Below are positions 45,447 to 55,574 of a stretch of DNA of 64,000 nucleotides, piece after piece. Within the stretch, counting starts at the first letter, position 1. The number at the start of each line of letters is the position of its first letter. The notes under the pieces were generated by a model. That model saw only the letters and a program-made list of their open reading frames with translations, was not told where the DNA came from and did no database searches. The stretch is from Streptococcus sp. LQJ-218 (GTDB lineage Bacteria > Bacillota > Bacilli > Lactobacillales > Streptococcaceae), in assembly GCF_003428885.1 (NCBI RefSeq), contig NZ_QQRU01000003.1, positions 172,440 to 236,439 of the forward strand, read 5' to 3'. The position numbers and the translations under genes were made by a program.

Positions 45447-45785
45447 TTAAATTTTCTTCACAAACTCTGATTTGAGCTTCATGGCACCAAAGCCATCAAT
45501 TTTACAGTCGATATTGTGGTCACCTTCTACAATACGGATATTTTTCACACGCGTCCCTTGTTTCAAATCTTTTGGCGCACCTTTTACTTTCAAGTCCTTG
45601 ATGAGAGTTACTGTATCACCGTCAGCCAATTTATTTCCGTTGGCATCGATAGCGACAAGGCCTTCTTCTACATCTGCAACTTCAGCAGGATTCCACTCAT
45701 AAGCACACTCTGGGCAAACCAGTAGGGCACCGTCTTCATAGACATACTCTGAGTTACATTTTGGGCAATTTGGTAGGTTGTTCAT
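45447..45785 (-). CDS. PhnA/YjdM family zinc-ribbon protein
   Basis: A 112-residue protein with an N-terminal zinc ribbon ([20 protein letters not shown]) and a C-terminal SH3-like domain with [15 protein letters not shown], the PhnA/YjdM family. Historically called alkylphosphonate uptake protein, but it has no proven phosphonate role. The start has a GGAGA ribosome-binding site. Confidence 0.9.
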   Translation of the reverse strand: MNNLPNCPKCNSEYVYEDGALLVCPECAYEWNPAEVADVEEGLVAIDANGNKLADGDTVTLIKDLKVKGAPKDLKQGTRVKNIRIVEGDHNIDCKIDGFGAMKLKSEFVKKI

Positions 45786-45880
45786 GTTTTCTCCTAATAA
45801 TCATTCACTATTCTTTGAAAATCAAAATTTCTCGAACAGCAACTATTATACCTTAAAATCAGTATTTTGACAAATATAGA

Positions 45881-45908
45881 AAAAACCGATATCAATCTAT
45901 CGGCTTTT
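45881..45908 (-). terminator. terminator of the LysM protein-cmk operon
   Basis: On the minus strand GCCGATA-GATTGA-TATCGGT followed by T5, just past the cmk stop. Confidence 0.8.
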
Positions 45909-45914
45909 CTACAT

Positions 45915-46586
45915 TTACATTCTTTTTTCAGCTTCTGCTTTGATTTTTTCAACTACTTCTTGAATATTCAAACCAGTTGTATCAAGGTAGACAGCGTCCT
46001 CTGCTTGTTTGAGAGGTGAAGTCTCACGATGACTATCCTTGTAGTCACGCGCAGCGATTTCTTCTTTTAGCGTTTCAAGATCTGTTTCAATTCCCTTGGC
46101 AATATTTTCCTTGTAACGGCGTTCTGCTCGTTCATCAACAGAAGCTACTAGGAAAATTTTCAATTCTGCTTGTGGTAATACAACGGTTCCAATATCGCGA
46201 CCATCCATAACAATCCCGCCTTGCTGGGCGATTTCTTGCTGGAGAGAAACTAGTTTCTCACGAACTTCAGGAATTGCTGCAACAGCAGAAACATGATTGG
46301 TCACTTCATTTTCACGAATAGGATGAGTAATATCCACATCCCCTACAAAGACAAGCTGTTCTCCCGTTTCTGAGCGTCCAAAACTGATTGGATGCTGGTC
46401 CAATAAGGCTATGAGTTCTTCAACTTGTTCAACTCCTAATTGGTTCTTGAGAGCCATATAGGTCGCTGCACGATACATAGCACCTGTATCTAGATAGGTG
46501 TAACCAAAATCCTTGGCAATAATCTTTGCGACTGTACTCTTACCACTTGAAGCAGGACCGTCAATAGCAATTTGAATTGTTTTCAT
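45915..46586 (-). CDS. cmk: cytidylate kinase
   Basis: A 223-residue kinase phosphorylating CMP and dCMP. The P-loop is [12 protein letters not shown] at residues 9-20, GAMYRA lies in the NMP-binding region and DGRDIGTVV is the family motif. It follows the LysM-protein gene by 8 bases. Confidence 0.95.
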   Translation of the reverse strand: MKTIQIAIDGPASSGKSTVAKIIAKDFGYTYLDTGAMYRAATYMALKNQLGVEQVEELIALLDQHPISFGRSETGEQLVFVGDVDITHPIRENEVTNHVSAVAAIPEVREKLVSLQQEIAQQGGIVMDGRDIGTVVLPQAELKIFLVASVDERAERRYKENIAKGIETDLETLKEEIAARDYKDSHRETSPLKQAEDAVYLDTTGLNIQEVVEKIKAEAEKRM

Positions 46587-46594
46587 ATCAACTC

Positions 46595-47086
46595 CTATTT
46601 GATTTTGACAACATCACCTGGATTAGCAAACCAAGATCCTGAAGCCATATGGCCAGGATTCAAAGCCTCTAACTGAGCAATCGAGATACCTGCACGAGCG
46701 GCAATGGCTGCTTCTCCTTCTCCAGCCAAGACTTTTGTAGTTCCTTCTGAATCAGTTGGATGTTCTGAGCTACTAGATGACTCTTCTACCTTCTCCTCTG
46801 AACTAGAAGCTGCCTGCTCTGAACTACTACTAGAAGTAGAAGAAACTTGCTCTACTTTTGTATCTGAATCGTGAAAATCTTTCAAGGCTGCCGTGCGATT
46901 ACTCTCACCCGATGAAAGATAGATAAGAACAATAATCATCACGACTACAATCACAAAGAAAATACTTGCTAAAATCGTCAAGATACGATTAGCCAACACT
47001 CCTCCACCTTGTTCTCTCTTACGACGTTCTGTTCTTGTTTCTTCTTGATTCTCATAAATATCTTCTTGCCACGGTTCTTTTGCCAT
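46595..47086 (-). CDS. membrane-anchored LysM protein (SAG1386/EF1546 family)
   Basis: A 163-residue protein: charged cytoplasmic N-terminus (about 1-30), one membrane helix (about 31-55), a Ser-rich linker with runs of SSSSS (about 78-115), and a C-terminal LysM motif ([30 protein letters not shown]). It should sit in the membrane with the LysM domain contacting peptidoglycan. Conserved upstream of cmk in streptococci. Divergent from the ferredoxin gene. Confidence 0.85.
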   Translation of the reverse strand: MAKEPWQEDIYENQEETRTERRKREQGGGVLANRILTILASIFFVIVVVMIIVLIYLSSGESNRTAALKDFHDSDTKVEQVSSTSSSSSEQAASSSEEKVEESSSSSEHPTDSEGTTKVLAGEGEAAIAARAGISIAQLEALNPGHMASGSWFANPGDVVKIK

Positions 47087-47096
47087 ACCTTACTCC

Positions 47097-47125
47097 TTGT
47101 TTTTTTTTACTTTTCTTATTACAAT
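47097..47125 (+). promoter_or_regulatory. promoter of the ferredoxin gene, predicted leaderless
   Basis: TTGTTT (47097-47102) and TACAAT (47120-47125), spacer 17. The -10 ends 6 bases before the ATG at 47132. Confidence 0.6.
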
Positions 47126-47131
47126 ATAAAT

Positions 47132-47329
47132 ATGAAAATCACACTTATACCTGAACGTTGCATTGCCTGTGGGCTTTGCCAAACTTATTCTGAATTATTT
47201 GATTACCACGATAATGGAATCGTGCGCTTTTACGATGACCCTGATCAACTAGAAAAAGAAATTTCTCCTAGCCAGGACGTCGTAGAAGCTGTTAGAAACT
47301 GTCCGACACGTGCCTTGATTAAAGATTAA
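47132..47329 (+). CDS. fer: 4Fe-4S ferredoxin, single cluster
   Basis: A 65-residue ferredoxin with cysteines C10, C13 and C16 (RCIACGLC) and a fourth in NCPTRAL near the C-terminus, enough for one 4Fe-4S cluster. The reading frame stays open upstream to 47009, but the ATG at 47132 is correct by family length and by the promoter placed just before it. No ribosome-binding site is visible, so a leaderless mRNA is likely. Confidence 0.9.
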   Translation: MKITLIPERCIACGLCQTYSELFDYHDNGIVRFYDDPDQLEKEISPSQDVVEAVRNCPTRALIKD

Positions 47330-47386
47330 CTCTACTATCGACAAGAACGTTCTACTTCTTCTAGTTTAGCATATTTCCATGCAAAA

Positions 47387-48346
47387 TTATAGTCTTTTTT
47401 CTTTATTTTTTTCTGTAAAATCAGGAAGTCCACTTTTTTCTTTGATAAGATAAAGTGGTCTTTTTTTGGTCTCTAGATAAATCTTACTAATATACTTGCC
47501 CAGAATCCCAATGGTCAAGAGTTGAATTCCCCCAAGAAAGAGAATGACAGCCATCAAAGAGGTCCAACCTGATGTCGGATTGCCCAAAATGAGAGTTCGA
47601 ACCACAACAAAAAAGGTCATCAGCAGAGAAATAAAACAGGATAGGAGACCAGCCACAAAGGCTATAATCAAAGGAAAATCCGAAAAATTAACAATTCCTT
47701 CAATGGAGTAGAAAAAGAGTTGTCTAAAACTCCAACTGGTCTTGCCAGCCTGCCTTTCGACATTTGGATAGTCCAGATAGTGGGTTTTAAAACCGACCCA
47801 GGCAAAGAGTCCCTTCGAAAAACGATTGGACTCGGTCAAGCTTAAAATGGCATCGACTACAGGCCTTCTCATCATGCGAAAATCACGGACACCTGATGGC
47901 AGGTCAACAGGACTAATTTTTTGCATGAGGTGGTAAAAGAGATCAGCACAGAAACTACGAAAGAAGGGTTCTCCCTCACGACTGATTCTCCGTGTTCCAA
48001 CACAGTCTAAGTCTGCATTTTGGTCTAGTAAAGCTTTCATCTCAAGCAACATACTCGGAGGATCCTGGAGATCTGCATCCATCACCACCACTAGGTCTCC
48101 TGTCGCATATTGCAAGCCTGCATAGAGGGCTGCTTCTTTGCCAAAATTTCGAGAGAAAGAAATATAATGAACTGCCGTATTTTGCTCCCGATAGGACTTT
48201 AAGAGTTCCAAAGTCCCATCGCTTGAGCCATCATCGACAAAGACATACTCGATTTCTACTCCCAACTCAGGAATCAAAACTTCCAAAGCCTGATAAAAAA
48301 GAGGAAGTACTTCCTCTTCGTTTAAACAGGGGACAATGATTGACAT
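47387..48346 (-). CDS. family 2 glycosyltransferase with membrane anchor (GtrB/YkoT-like)
   Basis: A 319-residue GT2 enzyme: N-terminal IIVPCLNEEEVLP, VDDGSSDGT and DADLQDPP (metal-binding), and two C-terminal membrane helices at about 230-300. It resembles transferases acting on undecaprenyl or dolichyl phosphate. The start at 48346 (MSIIVP) lies 7 bases past the galE stop; ATG at 48352 is possible. Probably cotranscribed with galE, suggesting a role in cell-surface glycan decoration. Confidence 0.87.
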   Translation of the reverse strand: MSIIVPCLNEEEVLPLFYQALEVLIPELGVEIEYVFVDDGSSDGTLELLKSYREQNTAVHYISFSRNFGKEAALYAGLQYATGDLVVVMDADLQDPPSMLLEMKALLDQNADLDCVGTRRISREGEPFFRSFCADLFYHLMQKISPVDLPSGVRDFRMMRRPVVDAILSLTESNRFSKGLFAWVGFKTHYLDYPNVERQAGKTSWSFRQLFFYSIEGIVNFSDFPLIIAFVAGLLSCFISLLMTFFVVVRTLILGNPTSGWTSLMAVILFLGGIQLLTIGILGKYISKIYLETKKRPLYLIKEKSGLPDFTEKNKEKRL

Positions 48347-48353
48347 CACCATC

Positions 48354-49373
48354 TTAGTCTTCAAATCCATTTGGATGCTTGCTTTGCCAACGCCATGCGT
48401 CTTCACACATTTGGGTGATGCCTAGTTCTGCTTCCCAGCCCAGTTCTGCTTTAGCTTTTGCAGGATCTGAATAGCAGGCTGCGATATCCCCTGGGCGACG
48501 TTCTACAATGCGGTAAGGAATTGGACGTCCCACTGCTTTTTCCATGTTTTGGATAATTTCAAGAACTGAGTAACCTTTACCTGTTCCAAGGTTATAAATG
48601 TTTAGACCTGAACCTTTTTGGATTTTTTTCAGAGCTGCGACGTGACCTTTAGCCAAATCAACAACGTGGATATAGTCACGAACACCAGTTCCGTCTTCCG
48701 TATCGTAATCATCTCCAAACACTTGCACTTGCTCTAATTTTCCAACGGCTACTTGCGTCACATATGGCAAGAGATTGTTTGGAATACCGTTTGGATTTTC
48801 TCCCAAATCTCCACTCTCATGGGCTCCGATTGGGTTGAAGTAACGAAGTAAGACCACATTCCATTCTGAGTCTGCCTTGTAGATATCTGTCAAAATTTCC
48901 TCTAGCATAAGCTTAGTGCGGCCATATGGATTGGTCACTGAAAGTGGGAAATCTTCTAAGATTGGTACTGTGTGGGGATCTCCGTAAACTGTCGCAGAAG
49001 AACTGAAGATGATGTTCTTACAGTTGTTTTCTTCCATGACCTTCAAAAGACTAAGAGTTCCAGCGATATTGTTGTCATAATAGGCAAGAGGGATACGGGT
49101 AGATTCACCGACAGCCTTCAAACCAGCAAAGTGAATGACCCCTGTTGGTTCTTCCTGTTTGAAAATGTCACGAAGAGTATCTGTATCACGAATATCTGCT
49201 TCATAGAAAGGCACTTCAACTCCTGTAATTCTCTCAACAACTTCTAAACTTTTACGATTGCTATTGACAAGGTTATCCACCACAACAACCTGATGACCTG
49301 CTTGGATTAACTCAATAACAGTGTGGGTTCCGATAAAACCTGCTCCACCCGTTACCAAAATCTTTTCTTGCAT
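48354..49373 (-). CDS. galE: UDP-glucose 4-epimerase
   Basis: A 339-residue short-chain dehydrogenase-like epimerase interconverting UDP-glucose and UDP-galactose. NAD-binding GGAGFIGTHT at residues 8-17, catalytic YGRTK, and RYFNPIGAH are GalE signatures. No other Leloir pathway genes are adjacent, so it probably supplies UDP-galactose for surface polymers, with the GT2 gene downstream. Confidence 0.94.
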   Translation of the reverse strand: MQEKILVTGGAGFIGTHTVIELIQAGHQVVVVDNLVNSNRKSLEVVERITGVEVPFYEADIRDTDTLRDIFKQEEPTGVIHFAGLKAVGESTRIPLAYYDNNIAGTLSLLKVMEENNCKNIIFSSSATVYGDPHTVPILEDFPLSVTNPYGRTKLMLEEILTDIYKADSEWNVVLLRYFNPIGAHESGDLGENPNGIPNNLLPYVTQVAVGKLEQVQVFGDDYDTEDGTGVRDYIHVVDLAKGHVAALKKIQKGSGLNIYNLGTGKGYSVLEIIQNMEKAVGRPIPYRIVERRPGDIAACYSDPAKAKAELGWEAELGITQMCEDAWRWQSKHPNGFED

Positions 49374-49477
49374 CTTCTTTCCTCGATTCTCGGATTATTT
49401 TTTCTTATTTTACCATTTTTGATAGGGAATGTCATTTGCCATCCTAGAGGGTAGGATAAAATTTCAGTAAAATGCTT

Positions 49478-49629
49478 ATACTCTTCGAAAATCTCTTCAA
49501 GCCACGTCAACGTCACCTTGCCGTAGATATATGTAACTGACTTCGTCAGTTCTACCCAAAACCTCAAAGCAGTGCATTGAGCGGCCTGCGGCTAGTTTCC
49601 TAGTTTATTCTTTGATTTTCATTGAGTAT
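49478..49629 (+). repeat. BOX element (A-B-C), copy 5
   Basis: 152 bases from ATACTCTTCGAAAATC to TTTCATTGAGTAT, one boxB module. Its last base is also the last base of the stop codon of the minus-strand oxidase gene (49629-49631). Confidence 0.88.
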
Positions 49630-50732
49630 TATTCGCTTTTTACTCGTTTGACATAGTTTTCAATTGGGTAGTTTAGAGGGTCCAAGGTCAACTCCTTGCC
49701 TTGGATTAGTTGAGCCAGATGGTAGCCAATGATAGGACCAGTTGTGAGTCCTGAAGAACCCAATCCACTAGCAGCATAGACACCTGCTAATCCAAGTACT
49801 TGCCCAAAGAAAGGGGAGAAATCACTGGTATAGGCACGGATTCCCACACGCTCAGTTCTTGAATTCGCTTTAGATAAAACTGGATAATGGGGCAAGGCTA
49901 CCTCCTCCATTTTCTGGAGCAAGGTTTCATCTACCGTCAAATCAAATTCCATGTCATTTTCATGAGTAGCTCCTAGGGACAATTTCCCACCTGCAAAAGG
50001 AATCAAATCCCACTCCCCTTCTGGCATAACAACAGGATAAGCTTCCATGTCTTGGGCAAGTTGATAATCTCGGAGTTGCCCCTTTTGGGGACGAACATCT
50101 ACTTCATAATCTAAAGGCTCTAACAGGTGTCCCAACCAAGCTCCAGTCGCCAAAATAACCTGATCAAACACCTCTCCGCCAATCTGGTAGCCTGATGCTA
50201 AAGGTGTCAGAGTCACTTTTTCTTTCACCAGCTTGACCTGACTGGCTTCTAGCAAACGAGTGACTAAAAGCTGACCATCCACTCTTGCTCCACCAGAAGC
50301 ATAGAGCAAGCGATCAAATCCCTGCAAACCAGGGAATAATTCATTTGCTGATGCTTGGTCCAGAATGGCTAATTGCCCTATCAATTGAGATTCTTCCCTG
50401 CGCTGGAGGGCTAGTTGATAGAGTTCTTCCAACTTAGTTTCATCCTTTTTCAGGAGAAAGACTCCCGAACGCTGGTAAAAGTCGATTTCTTGCCCCGACT
50501 TCTCTAAATCAGACAACAAATCCACATAAAAGTCAGCCCCCAAGCGCGCCATCTTGTACCAGGCTTTATTACGACGTTTGGAAAACCAAGGACTGATAAT
50601 TCCTGCTGCGGCCTTGGTTGCCTGACCTTTTCCATGGTCAAAGACGGTTACCTCTAGGTCACTTTCTTTCGAGAGGTAGTAGGCAGCAGTTGCCCCTACA
50701 ATCCCTGCTCCAATAATGGCAACTTTTTTCAT
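49629..50732 (-). CDS. FAD-dependent oxidoreductase, glycine oxidase (ThiO)/D-amino acid dehydrogenase-like
   Basis: A 367-residue DAO-family flavoprotein with N-terminal GAGIVGATAAYYLS, an RPQKGQLRDY segment and YAASGLGSSGLTTGP near the C-terminus. It oxidises an amine such as glycine, sarcosine or a D-amino acid; the substrate cannot be specified. No thiamin genes are nearby. ATG at 50732 is preferred; a GTG three codons upstream is possible. The 3' end touches BOX copy 5, which contributes to the stop codon. Confidence 0.83.
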   Translation of the reverse strand: MKKVAIIGAGIVGATAAYYLSKESDLEVTVFDHGKGQATKAAAGIISPWFSKRRNKAWYKMARLGADFYVDLLSDLEKSGQEIDFYQRSGVFLLKKDETKLEELYQLALQRREESQLIGQLAILDQASANELFPGLQGFDRLLYASGGARVDGQLLVTRLLEASQVKLVKEKVTLTPLASGYQIGGEVFDQVILATGAWLGHLLEPLDYEVDVRPQKGQLRDYQLAQDMEAYPVVMPEGEWDLIPFAGGKLSLGATHENDMEFDLTVDETLLQKMEEVALPHYPVLSKANSRTERVGIRAYTSDFSPFFGQVLGLAGVYAASGLGSSGLTTGPIIGYHLAQLIQGKELTLDPLNYPIENYVKRVKSE

Positions 50733-50748
50733 TGTGTTCACTTTCTAA

Positions 50749-51546
50749 CTAGATATGGTGGAAAGGATTGGTCGATGCTTGACTAGGTACAATATCGATT
50801 GCCCAGCCCTTTTCTTCCTTCCATTGATTAAGAAGCTCTGCAATTTTTTCTACAAATAAAACTTCGATATAGTGGCCTGGATCTAACGCTAGCAAACCAT
50901 CAGACAACATATCTTGAGCTGTGTGGTAATAAATATCTCCAGTGATATAGACATCTGCTCCCTTAGCTAAAGCATCTTTATAAAATGACTGCCCGCTACC
51001 ACCACAGATCGCCACTCTTGAAATAGGCTTCTGCCAATCATTCTCTTGATAATGCACCATTCGAAGACTATCTAGACCAAAGACTTTCTTGACATGTTGG
51101 GCCAATTCCCCAAAAGTCTGAGGCTGAATATTTCCAATACGTCCAATCCCACGTTCAGAACCTGTTTCCTGCAGATAAGTCGTCTCCTCAATGCCTAGCA
51201 TCTGACAGAACCAGTCATTGAGACCATTTTCAACAATATCAATATTGGTATGGCTGACATAAACTGCAACATCATGCTTGATCAGATCAATGTAAATCTG
51301 ATTTTGCGGACGGTTGGCTACCAAGTCCTTGATGGGACGGAAAATCGGCGCGTGCTTGACGATAATCAAGTCCACACCCTTTTCAATGGCCTCTGCCACC
51401 GTCTCTTCACGAATATCGAGAGCCACCATGACGCTTTGGATATCCTTGTCTAAAGTACCAATTTGTAGGCCACGACTGTCTCCCTCCATGGAAAATTCCT
51501 GAGGGCAAAAGGCCTCGTATGCGTTAATTACTTCACTTGCTAACAT
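50749..51546 (-). CDS. Nif3-like dinuclear metal-centre protein
   Basis: A 265-residue Nif3 family protein (PF01784; GTP cyclohydrolase 1 type 2-like). Metal-binding motifs [17 protein letters not shown] and [13 protein letters not shown] are present. It overlaps trmK by 14 bases; this pair is conserved in Firmicutes. Biochemical role uncertain. Confidence 0.88.
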   Translation of the reverse strand: MLASEVINAYEAFCPQEFSMEGDSRGLQIGTLDKDIQSVMVALDIREETVAEAIEKGVDLIIVKHAPIFRPIKDLVANRPQNQIYIDLIKHDVAVYVSHTNIDIVENGLNDWFCQMLGIEETTYLQETGSERGIGRIGNIQPQTFGELAQHVKKVFGLDSLRMVHYQENDWQKPISRVAICGGSGQSFYKDALAKGADVYITGDIYYHTAQDMLSDGLLALDPGHYIEVLFVEKIAELLNQWKEEKGWAIDIVPSQASTNPFHHI

Positions 51547-52210
51547 GGAGCACCTCCTTAATGGCTTGAATCTTATCTACTAGAACTTGACGTTCCTCCA
51601 GATTTTTGTCTGGAATTTGTCCGAGAGCAAATTCTAGCTTAACAGCTTCTTTTTGCCATTTTTGGACAAAGACTGGGCTGACTTCTTTGGACAAGAAAGG
51701 TCCAAAGCGAACATCACTGGCAGATAACTTCATTTGTCCTGCTTCCACTACCAAAATCTCGTAAAACTTACCAGCTTCTTCTAGAATGCTTTCTGCCACA
51801 ATCTGGAAACCATGGTCTTGCAACCAAATGCGCAAGTCGTCTTCACGATTATTGGGCTGGAGAATCAAACGCTCTACATTTGCTAGCTTGTCCAAGCCTT
51901 CTTCTAAAATCCTGGCAATCAAACGACCACCCATACCTGCAATGGTAATGACAGATACTTGGTCTGCCTCTTCAAAGGCTGCCAAGCCATTGGCTAAACG
52001 GACTTGGATTTTCTCCTTTAGGCCGTGAGCCTCAACATTTTTAACTGCAGATTGGTAGGGACCTTCCACCACCTCACCTGCAATGGCACTTTTGATTTTT
52101 CCTCTTTCGACCAAGTCGATCGGCAGATAAGCATGGTCACTCCCCACATCTAGTAAAATGGCATCCTGTGGCACGAAGGAAGCCACTAATTCTAATCTCT
52201 TTGAAATCAT
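51533..52210 (-). CDS. trmK: tRNA (adenine(22)-N1)-methyltransferase
   Basis: A 225-residue SAM methyltransferase that makes m1A22 in t[20 protein letters not shown] is motif I with the TrmK-specific DHAYLP, and [15 protein letters not shown] and LQPNNRE are further signatures. First gene of a pair with nif3. Its leader of about 35 bases has an extended -10 (TGGTATAAT) and a GAGAGAAG ribosome-binding site. Confidence 0.93.
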   Translation of the reverse strand: MISKRLELVASFVPQDAILLDVGSDHAYLPIDLVERGKIKSAIAGEVVEGPYQSAVKNVEAHGLKEKIQVRLANGLAAFEEADQVSVITIAGMGGRLIARILEEGLDKLANVERLILQPNNREDDLRIWLQDHGFQIVAESILEEAGKFYEILVVEAGQMKLSASDVRFGPFLSKEVSPVFVQKWQKEAVKLEFALGQIPDKNLEERQVLVDKIQAIKEVLHVSK

Positions 52211-52277
52211 CTTCTCTCACTTTCCAAAACTCTATTACCTCTTATTATACCACATTTCAGCTAGCAATCTTACACCT

Positions 52278-52306
52278 AAAAAGACCGCAATCCACAGATT
52301 GCAGCC
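52278..52306 (-). terminator. terminator of the P-type ATPase gene
   Basis: On the minus strand CTGCAATC-TGTG-GATTGCGG, then TCTTTTT, directly after the stop. Confidence 0.82.
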
Positions 52307-52311
52307 TTTCT

Positions 52312-54648
52312 TTATTTTCTAGCTTGATAGCGACTAGTCAGGATGAAAATCACGGTAAAGATCAGCATCATGGCTCCATAAACAGGTAATGTTTGTCCAG
52401 TCAAGGTTGAAATTTCAAGCAATTTTTGAATTATTGGGAAAAGAGCTGTAGCTAGGAAACCTCCTACAGACCAGACAATCAAGAGAACACGCCAGAGGGT
52501 AAATGGCATACAGGCTCTAAATACAGATAAGAAACCAATTGACCCCAAGAGATAATAGAGGAGGGTTGACATTTCTAACTCAGACCAGCCTTGGCTACTT
52601 CCAAATAGTTTCACGAAAAGAACGCTGAACACAACCATGAGAGCACTTGGTAGAGCACGAATCAAGGATTTTCTGAGGAAGTTTGGCTCAACTGGTTTGA
52701 TATTTCGCTCAAAAGTTAGAACGAATGGTGGGAAACCTTCCACGAACTGGTCGATCATGGTAATCTGAATCGGGATGAAAGGGAAAATCAAAATCCACTC
52801 AGACCGACCTAATAAAGCACTAGCAATACAAATGACTGCGAGCAAGAATGAGTAGATGGTCTTTATCAAGAAAATTGGTGCAATATGAGCAATGTTATTG
52901 ACCACGCGACGACCCTCAAAGAGAATCTCAGGAACATCATTAAAATCAGAGTTTAAGAGAACCAGATTGGCAATCTGACGGGTCGCAGGATCTCCCTCAG
53001 CCATTACGATAGAACAATCCGCCTCGCGAAGAGCCAAGATATCATTGACTCCGTCCCCTGTCATAGCCGTTGTATGCCCTGCTTTTTTCAGCGTTTGGAT
53101 GATGAGTTTCTTTTGATGAGGGGAAACACGTCCGAAAATAGCTGTCTCTTCAGCCACAGCAATCAATTCCTCATCCGTAATTTTCGAGCAATCTACATAG
53201 CTGTGATAGTCCGCAAAACCAGCCTTCTGGGCAATACTGGATACAGTGACCGGATTGTCACCAGAGATAATTTTGAGTCCCACTTCCTGAGAACGAAGAT
53301 AGTCCAGGGTCTCTGCTGCCCCTTCTCGAATAGGATCTAAGATTTCCAGCAAGGCTAGAGCCTGAATATCAGAAGGTTTCTGTGGTTTGTGAAGGTCCAG
53401 TTTTTCCTGACTGAGAGCCAAGACCAAAACACGTGACCCTCTCTCCAAGGCCTCTCTGGCTTCTGGGACTTCAGAGTCCAGCAACATCTCAGGCGCCCCT
53501 AAGAAAACTGTCCCCAAACCGTCCAACTCCATAGTCCCCCACTTACGGTCGCTTGAGAAGGGGAGATTGGAAATCATAGGATAAGCAGCTTCTCCCACAA
53601 AACGCTGTCGAATGGCCTGAGCTGTTGGATTTTTATCATCACTATGAGCCATATAGCTGGTCAAAATGCTGGCAATAGCCTCTTCACCGTAAATTTCCGT
53701 CAGTGGAAGAATAGCCTCTACCTGCATCTTTCCTTGGGTGATGGTGCCCGTTTTGTCCAAACAGAGCATATCCACGCGCGCCAAGGTCTCAACAGAATAC
53801 ATCTCCTGCACCAAGACCTTTTTCAAACCCAACTTAATCACTGCAGTCAAGAGCGAAGTAATGGTCAAAAGGGCAATTCCCTTGGGCAACATTCCCAGAA
53901 GGGCTGTCGACGAATTTACAACGGACGACTTAAGAGGCAAGCCTTTTAAAAGTAAGGCTTCCAGCAAGAGAGCTAGACCAAAAGGAATGATAATTTTCCC
54001 AGTAAAACCTGCTAACTTGTCCAGCGATTTCATGATCCGAGAGTTAATGGGTTTAACGGTCTTGGCTTCCAGCATGAGTTTGGCAGCATAGTTGTCGGCA
54101 CCAACATGGTGAACTTGAGCTAAAACTGACCCACTAGCTAGGAAACTTCCTGACAAAAGCAAGGCATCCACTTCCTTTTGCACTAAATCACTCTCACCCG
54201 TCAACATAGCTTCATTGACTTCCGCAAAGCCTTCCAAAACCCGCGCATCACTAGGAATCTGCTCCCCAGCAGAGAGACGAATGACATCACCCAGCACCAA
54301 TTCTTCTGGATTAAGAGCGACTTCTTGGCCATCACGAATGGTTTTAACTTTTTCCTTGGTCATAAGATTGAGCTTGTCCACCATGTGTTTGGCTCGTAGT
54401 TCAGTCACAATCCCTGAAAAAGCGTTAAAGCAGATAACAGCAAAGAAGACCAAATTGCTCCAAGCCTGTACAAAGGCTAGCGCCAAAGCAATGGCAAAGT
54501 TCAAAGCGTTAAAAAGGGTAAAGACATTTCGTTTGATGATTTGCCAAGTGCTGGTACTAGCCGAAGCAGTAAAATCATTGACCAAGCCCTTAGCCTGTCT
54601 TTCCTTGACTTCTCTTTGGGTTAATCCCATAATCTTATTTTTATCCAT
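52312..54648 (-). CDS. cation-translocating P-type ATPase
   Basis: A 778-residue P-type ATPase with the A-domain TGES motif (LTGESDLVQ), phosphorylation site CLDKTGT, KWGTMELDG in the N domain and TGDGVNDILALREAD. About eight to ten membrane helices; no N-terminal heavy-metal domain. Similar to the E1-E2 cation ATPases of streptococci; the ion (Ca2+, Mg2+ or other) cannot be assigned. The start at 54648 lies 7 bases after an extended -10 (TGATATGAT), so the transcript may be leaderless; an in-frame ATG at 54660 overlaps that -10. Confidence 0.85.
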   Translation of the reverse strand: MDKNKIMGLTQREVKERQAKGLVNDFTASASTSTWQIIKRNVFTLFNALNFAIALALAFVQAWSNLVFFAVICFNAFSGIVTELRAKHMVDKLNLMTKEKVKTIRDGQEVALNPEELVLGDVIRLSAGEQIPSDARVLEGFAEVNEAMLTGESDLVQKEVDALLLSGSFLASGSVLAQVHHVGADNYAAKLMLEAKTVKPINSRIMKSLDKLAGFTGKIIIPFGLALLLEALLLKGLPLKSSVVNSSTALLGMLPKGIALLTITSLLTAVIKLGLKKVLVQEMYSVETLARVDMLCLDKTGTITQGKMQVEAILPLTEIYGEEAIASILTSYMAHSDDKNPTAQAIRQRFVGEAAYPMISNLPFSSDRKWGTMELDGLGTVFLGAPEMLLDSEVPEAREALERGSRVLVLALSQEKLDLHKPQKPSDIQALALLEILDPIREGAAETLDYLRSQEVGLKIISGDNPVTVSSIAQKAGFADYHSYVDCSKITDEELIAVAEETAIFGRVSPHQKKLIIQTLKKAGHTTAMTGDGVNDILALREADCSIVMAEGDPATRQIANLVLLNSDFNDVPEILFEGRRVVNNIAHIAPIFLIKTIYSFLLAVICIASALLGRSEWILIFPFIPIQITMIDQFVEGFPPFVLTFERNIKPVEPNFLRKSLIRALPSALMVVFSVLFVKLFGSSQGWSELEMSTLLYYLLGSIGFLSVFRACMPFTLWRVLLIVWSVGGFLATALFPIIQKLLEISTLTGQTLPVYGAMMLIFTVIFILTSRYQARK

Positions 54649-54655
54649 AAATTCT

Positions 54656-54664
54656 ATCATATCA
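54656..54664 (-). promoter_or_regulatory. extended -10 promoter of the P-type ATPase, predicted leaderless
   Basis: On the minus strand TGATATGAT ends 7 bases before the ATG at 54648, with no ribosome-binding site between. Confidence 0.5.
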
Positions 54665-54722
54665 TTTTTTCTAAAAGAATTCTAATTCTATCCAAAAACT
54701 ATCCACTAATAACTGAAAAAGT

Positions 54723-54751
54723 TTGCCTGTAGTCTTTCGATAAGGTATAAT
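54723..54751 (+). promoter_or_regulatory. plsC promoter
   Basis: TTGCCT (54723-54728) and TATAAT (54746-54751) with a 17-base spacer, followed by a 30-base leader with GAAGGAG. Confidence 0.75.
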
Positions 54752-54781
54752 AATAAAAGCAATACAATCGAAGGAGATTTC

Positions 54782-55531
54782 ATGTTTTATACTTATTTGC
54801 GTGGACTAGTCATGCTGATTTTGTGGTCCATCAATGGCAATGCCCACTATCACAATACGGATAAAATTCCTAATCAAGATGAAAACTATATCCTCGTCGC
54901 ACCTCATCGTACCTGGTGGGATCCTGTTTACATGGCCTTTGCGACCAAGCCAAAACAATTTATCTTTATGGCTAAAAAAGAACTCTTTACCAACCGTATC
55001 TTTGGCTGGTGGATTCGTATGTGTGGTGCCTTTCCTATCGACCGTGAAAATCCTAGCGCTTCTGCCATCAAATATCCCATCAATGTTCTCAAAAAAAGTG
55101 ACCGCTCGCTCATCATGTTTCCAAGTGGGAGCCGTCACTCAAACGATGTAAAAGGTGGCGTAGCTCTGATTGCCAAGATGGCCAAGGTCCGTATCATGCC
55201 TGTCACCTACACAGGTCCTATGACTTTGAAAGGCTTGGTTAGCCGTGAACGTGTGGATATGAACTTTGGAAATCCTATCGATATCTCAGACATCAAGAAA
55301 ATGAATGATGAAGGGATTGAAATGGTTGCAGACCGTATCCACGCAGAATTCCAACGTTTGGACGAAGAAACCAAGCAATGGCACAATGATAAAAAACCCA
55401 ATCCACTCTGGTGGTTTGTCCGCATTCCTGCCCTCATCCTTGCCATTATCCTCGCTATCCTAACCATCATCTTTAGCTTTATTGCAAGTTTCATCTGGAA
55501 TCCAGATAAGCAAAGAGAAAAACTTAGTTAA
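54782..55531 (+). CDS. plsC: 1-acyl-sn-glycerol-3-phosphate acyltransferase
   Basis: A 249-residue PlsC/LPLAT-family enzyme making phosphatidic acid. The catalytic motif HX4D is HRTWWD; FPSGSRHS replaces the usual FPEGTRS at the phosphate-binding motif, as in streptococcal relatives. A hydrophobic N-terminus and C-terminal helix (about 217-242) bind the membrane. Divergent from the P-type ATPase. Confidence 0.92.
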   Translation: MFYTYLRGLVMLILWSINGNAHYHNTDKIPNQDENYILVAPHRTWWDPVYMAFATKPKQFIFMAKKELFTNRIFGWWIRMCGAFPIDRENPSASAIKYPINVLKKSDRSLIMFPSGSRHSNDVKGGVALIAKMAKVRIMPVTYTGPMTLKGLVSRERVDMNFGNPIDISDIKKMNDEGIEMVADRIHAEFQRLDEETKQWHNDKKPNPLWWFVRIPALILAIILAILTIIFSFIASFIWNPDKQREKLS

Positions 55532-55542
55532 ATACATACAAC

Positions 55543-55566
55543 AATCCCTTGGCTTTTGCCAAGGGA
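55543..55566. terminator. bidirectional terminator between plsC and the esterase gene
   Basis: ATCCCTTGGCTTTTGCCAAGGGAT forms a 10-bp stem in the convergent gap. Confidence 0.8.
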
Positions 55567-55574
55567 TAAATCTT

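Noticed and set aside
47009..47131. N-terminal extension of the ferredoxin
   Set aside because: The frame is open, but it overlaps the promoter and the divergent gene, and ferredoxins of this type start near the cysteine motif.
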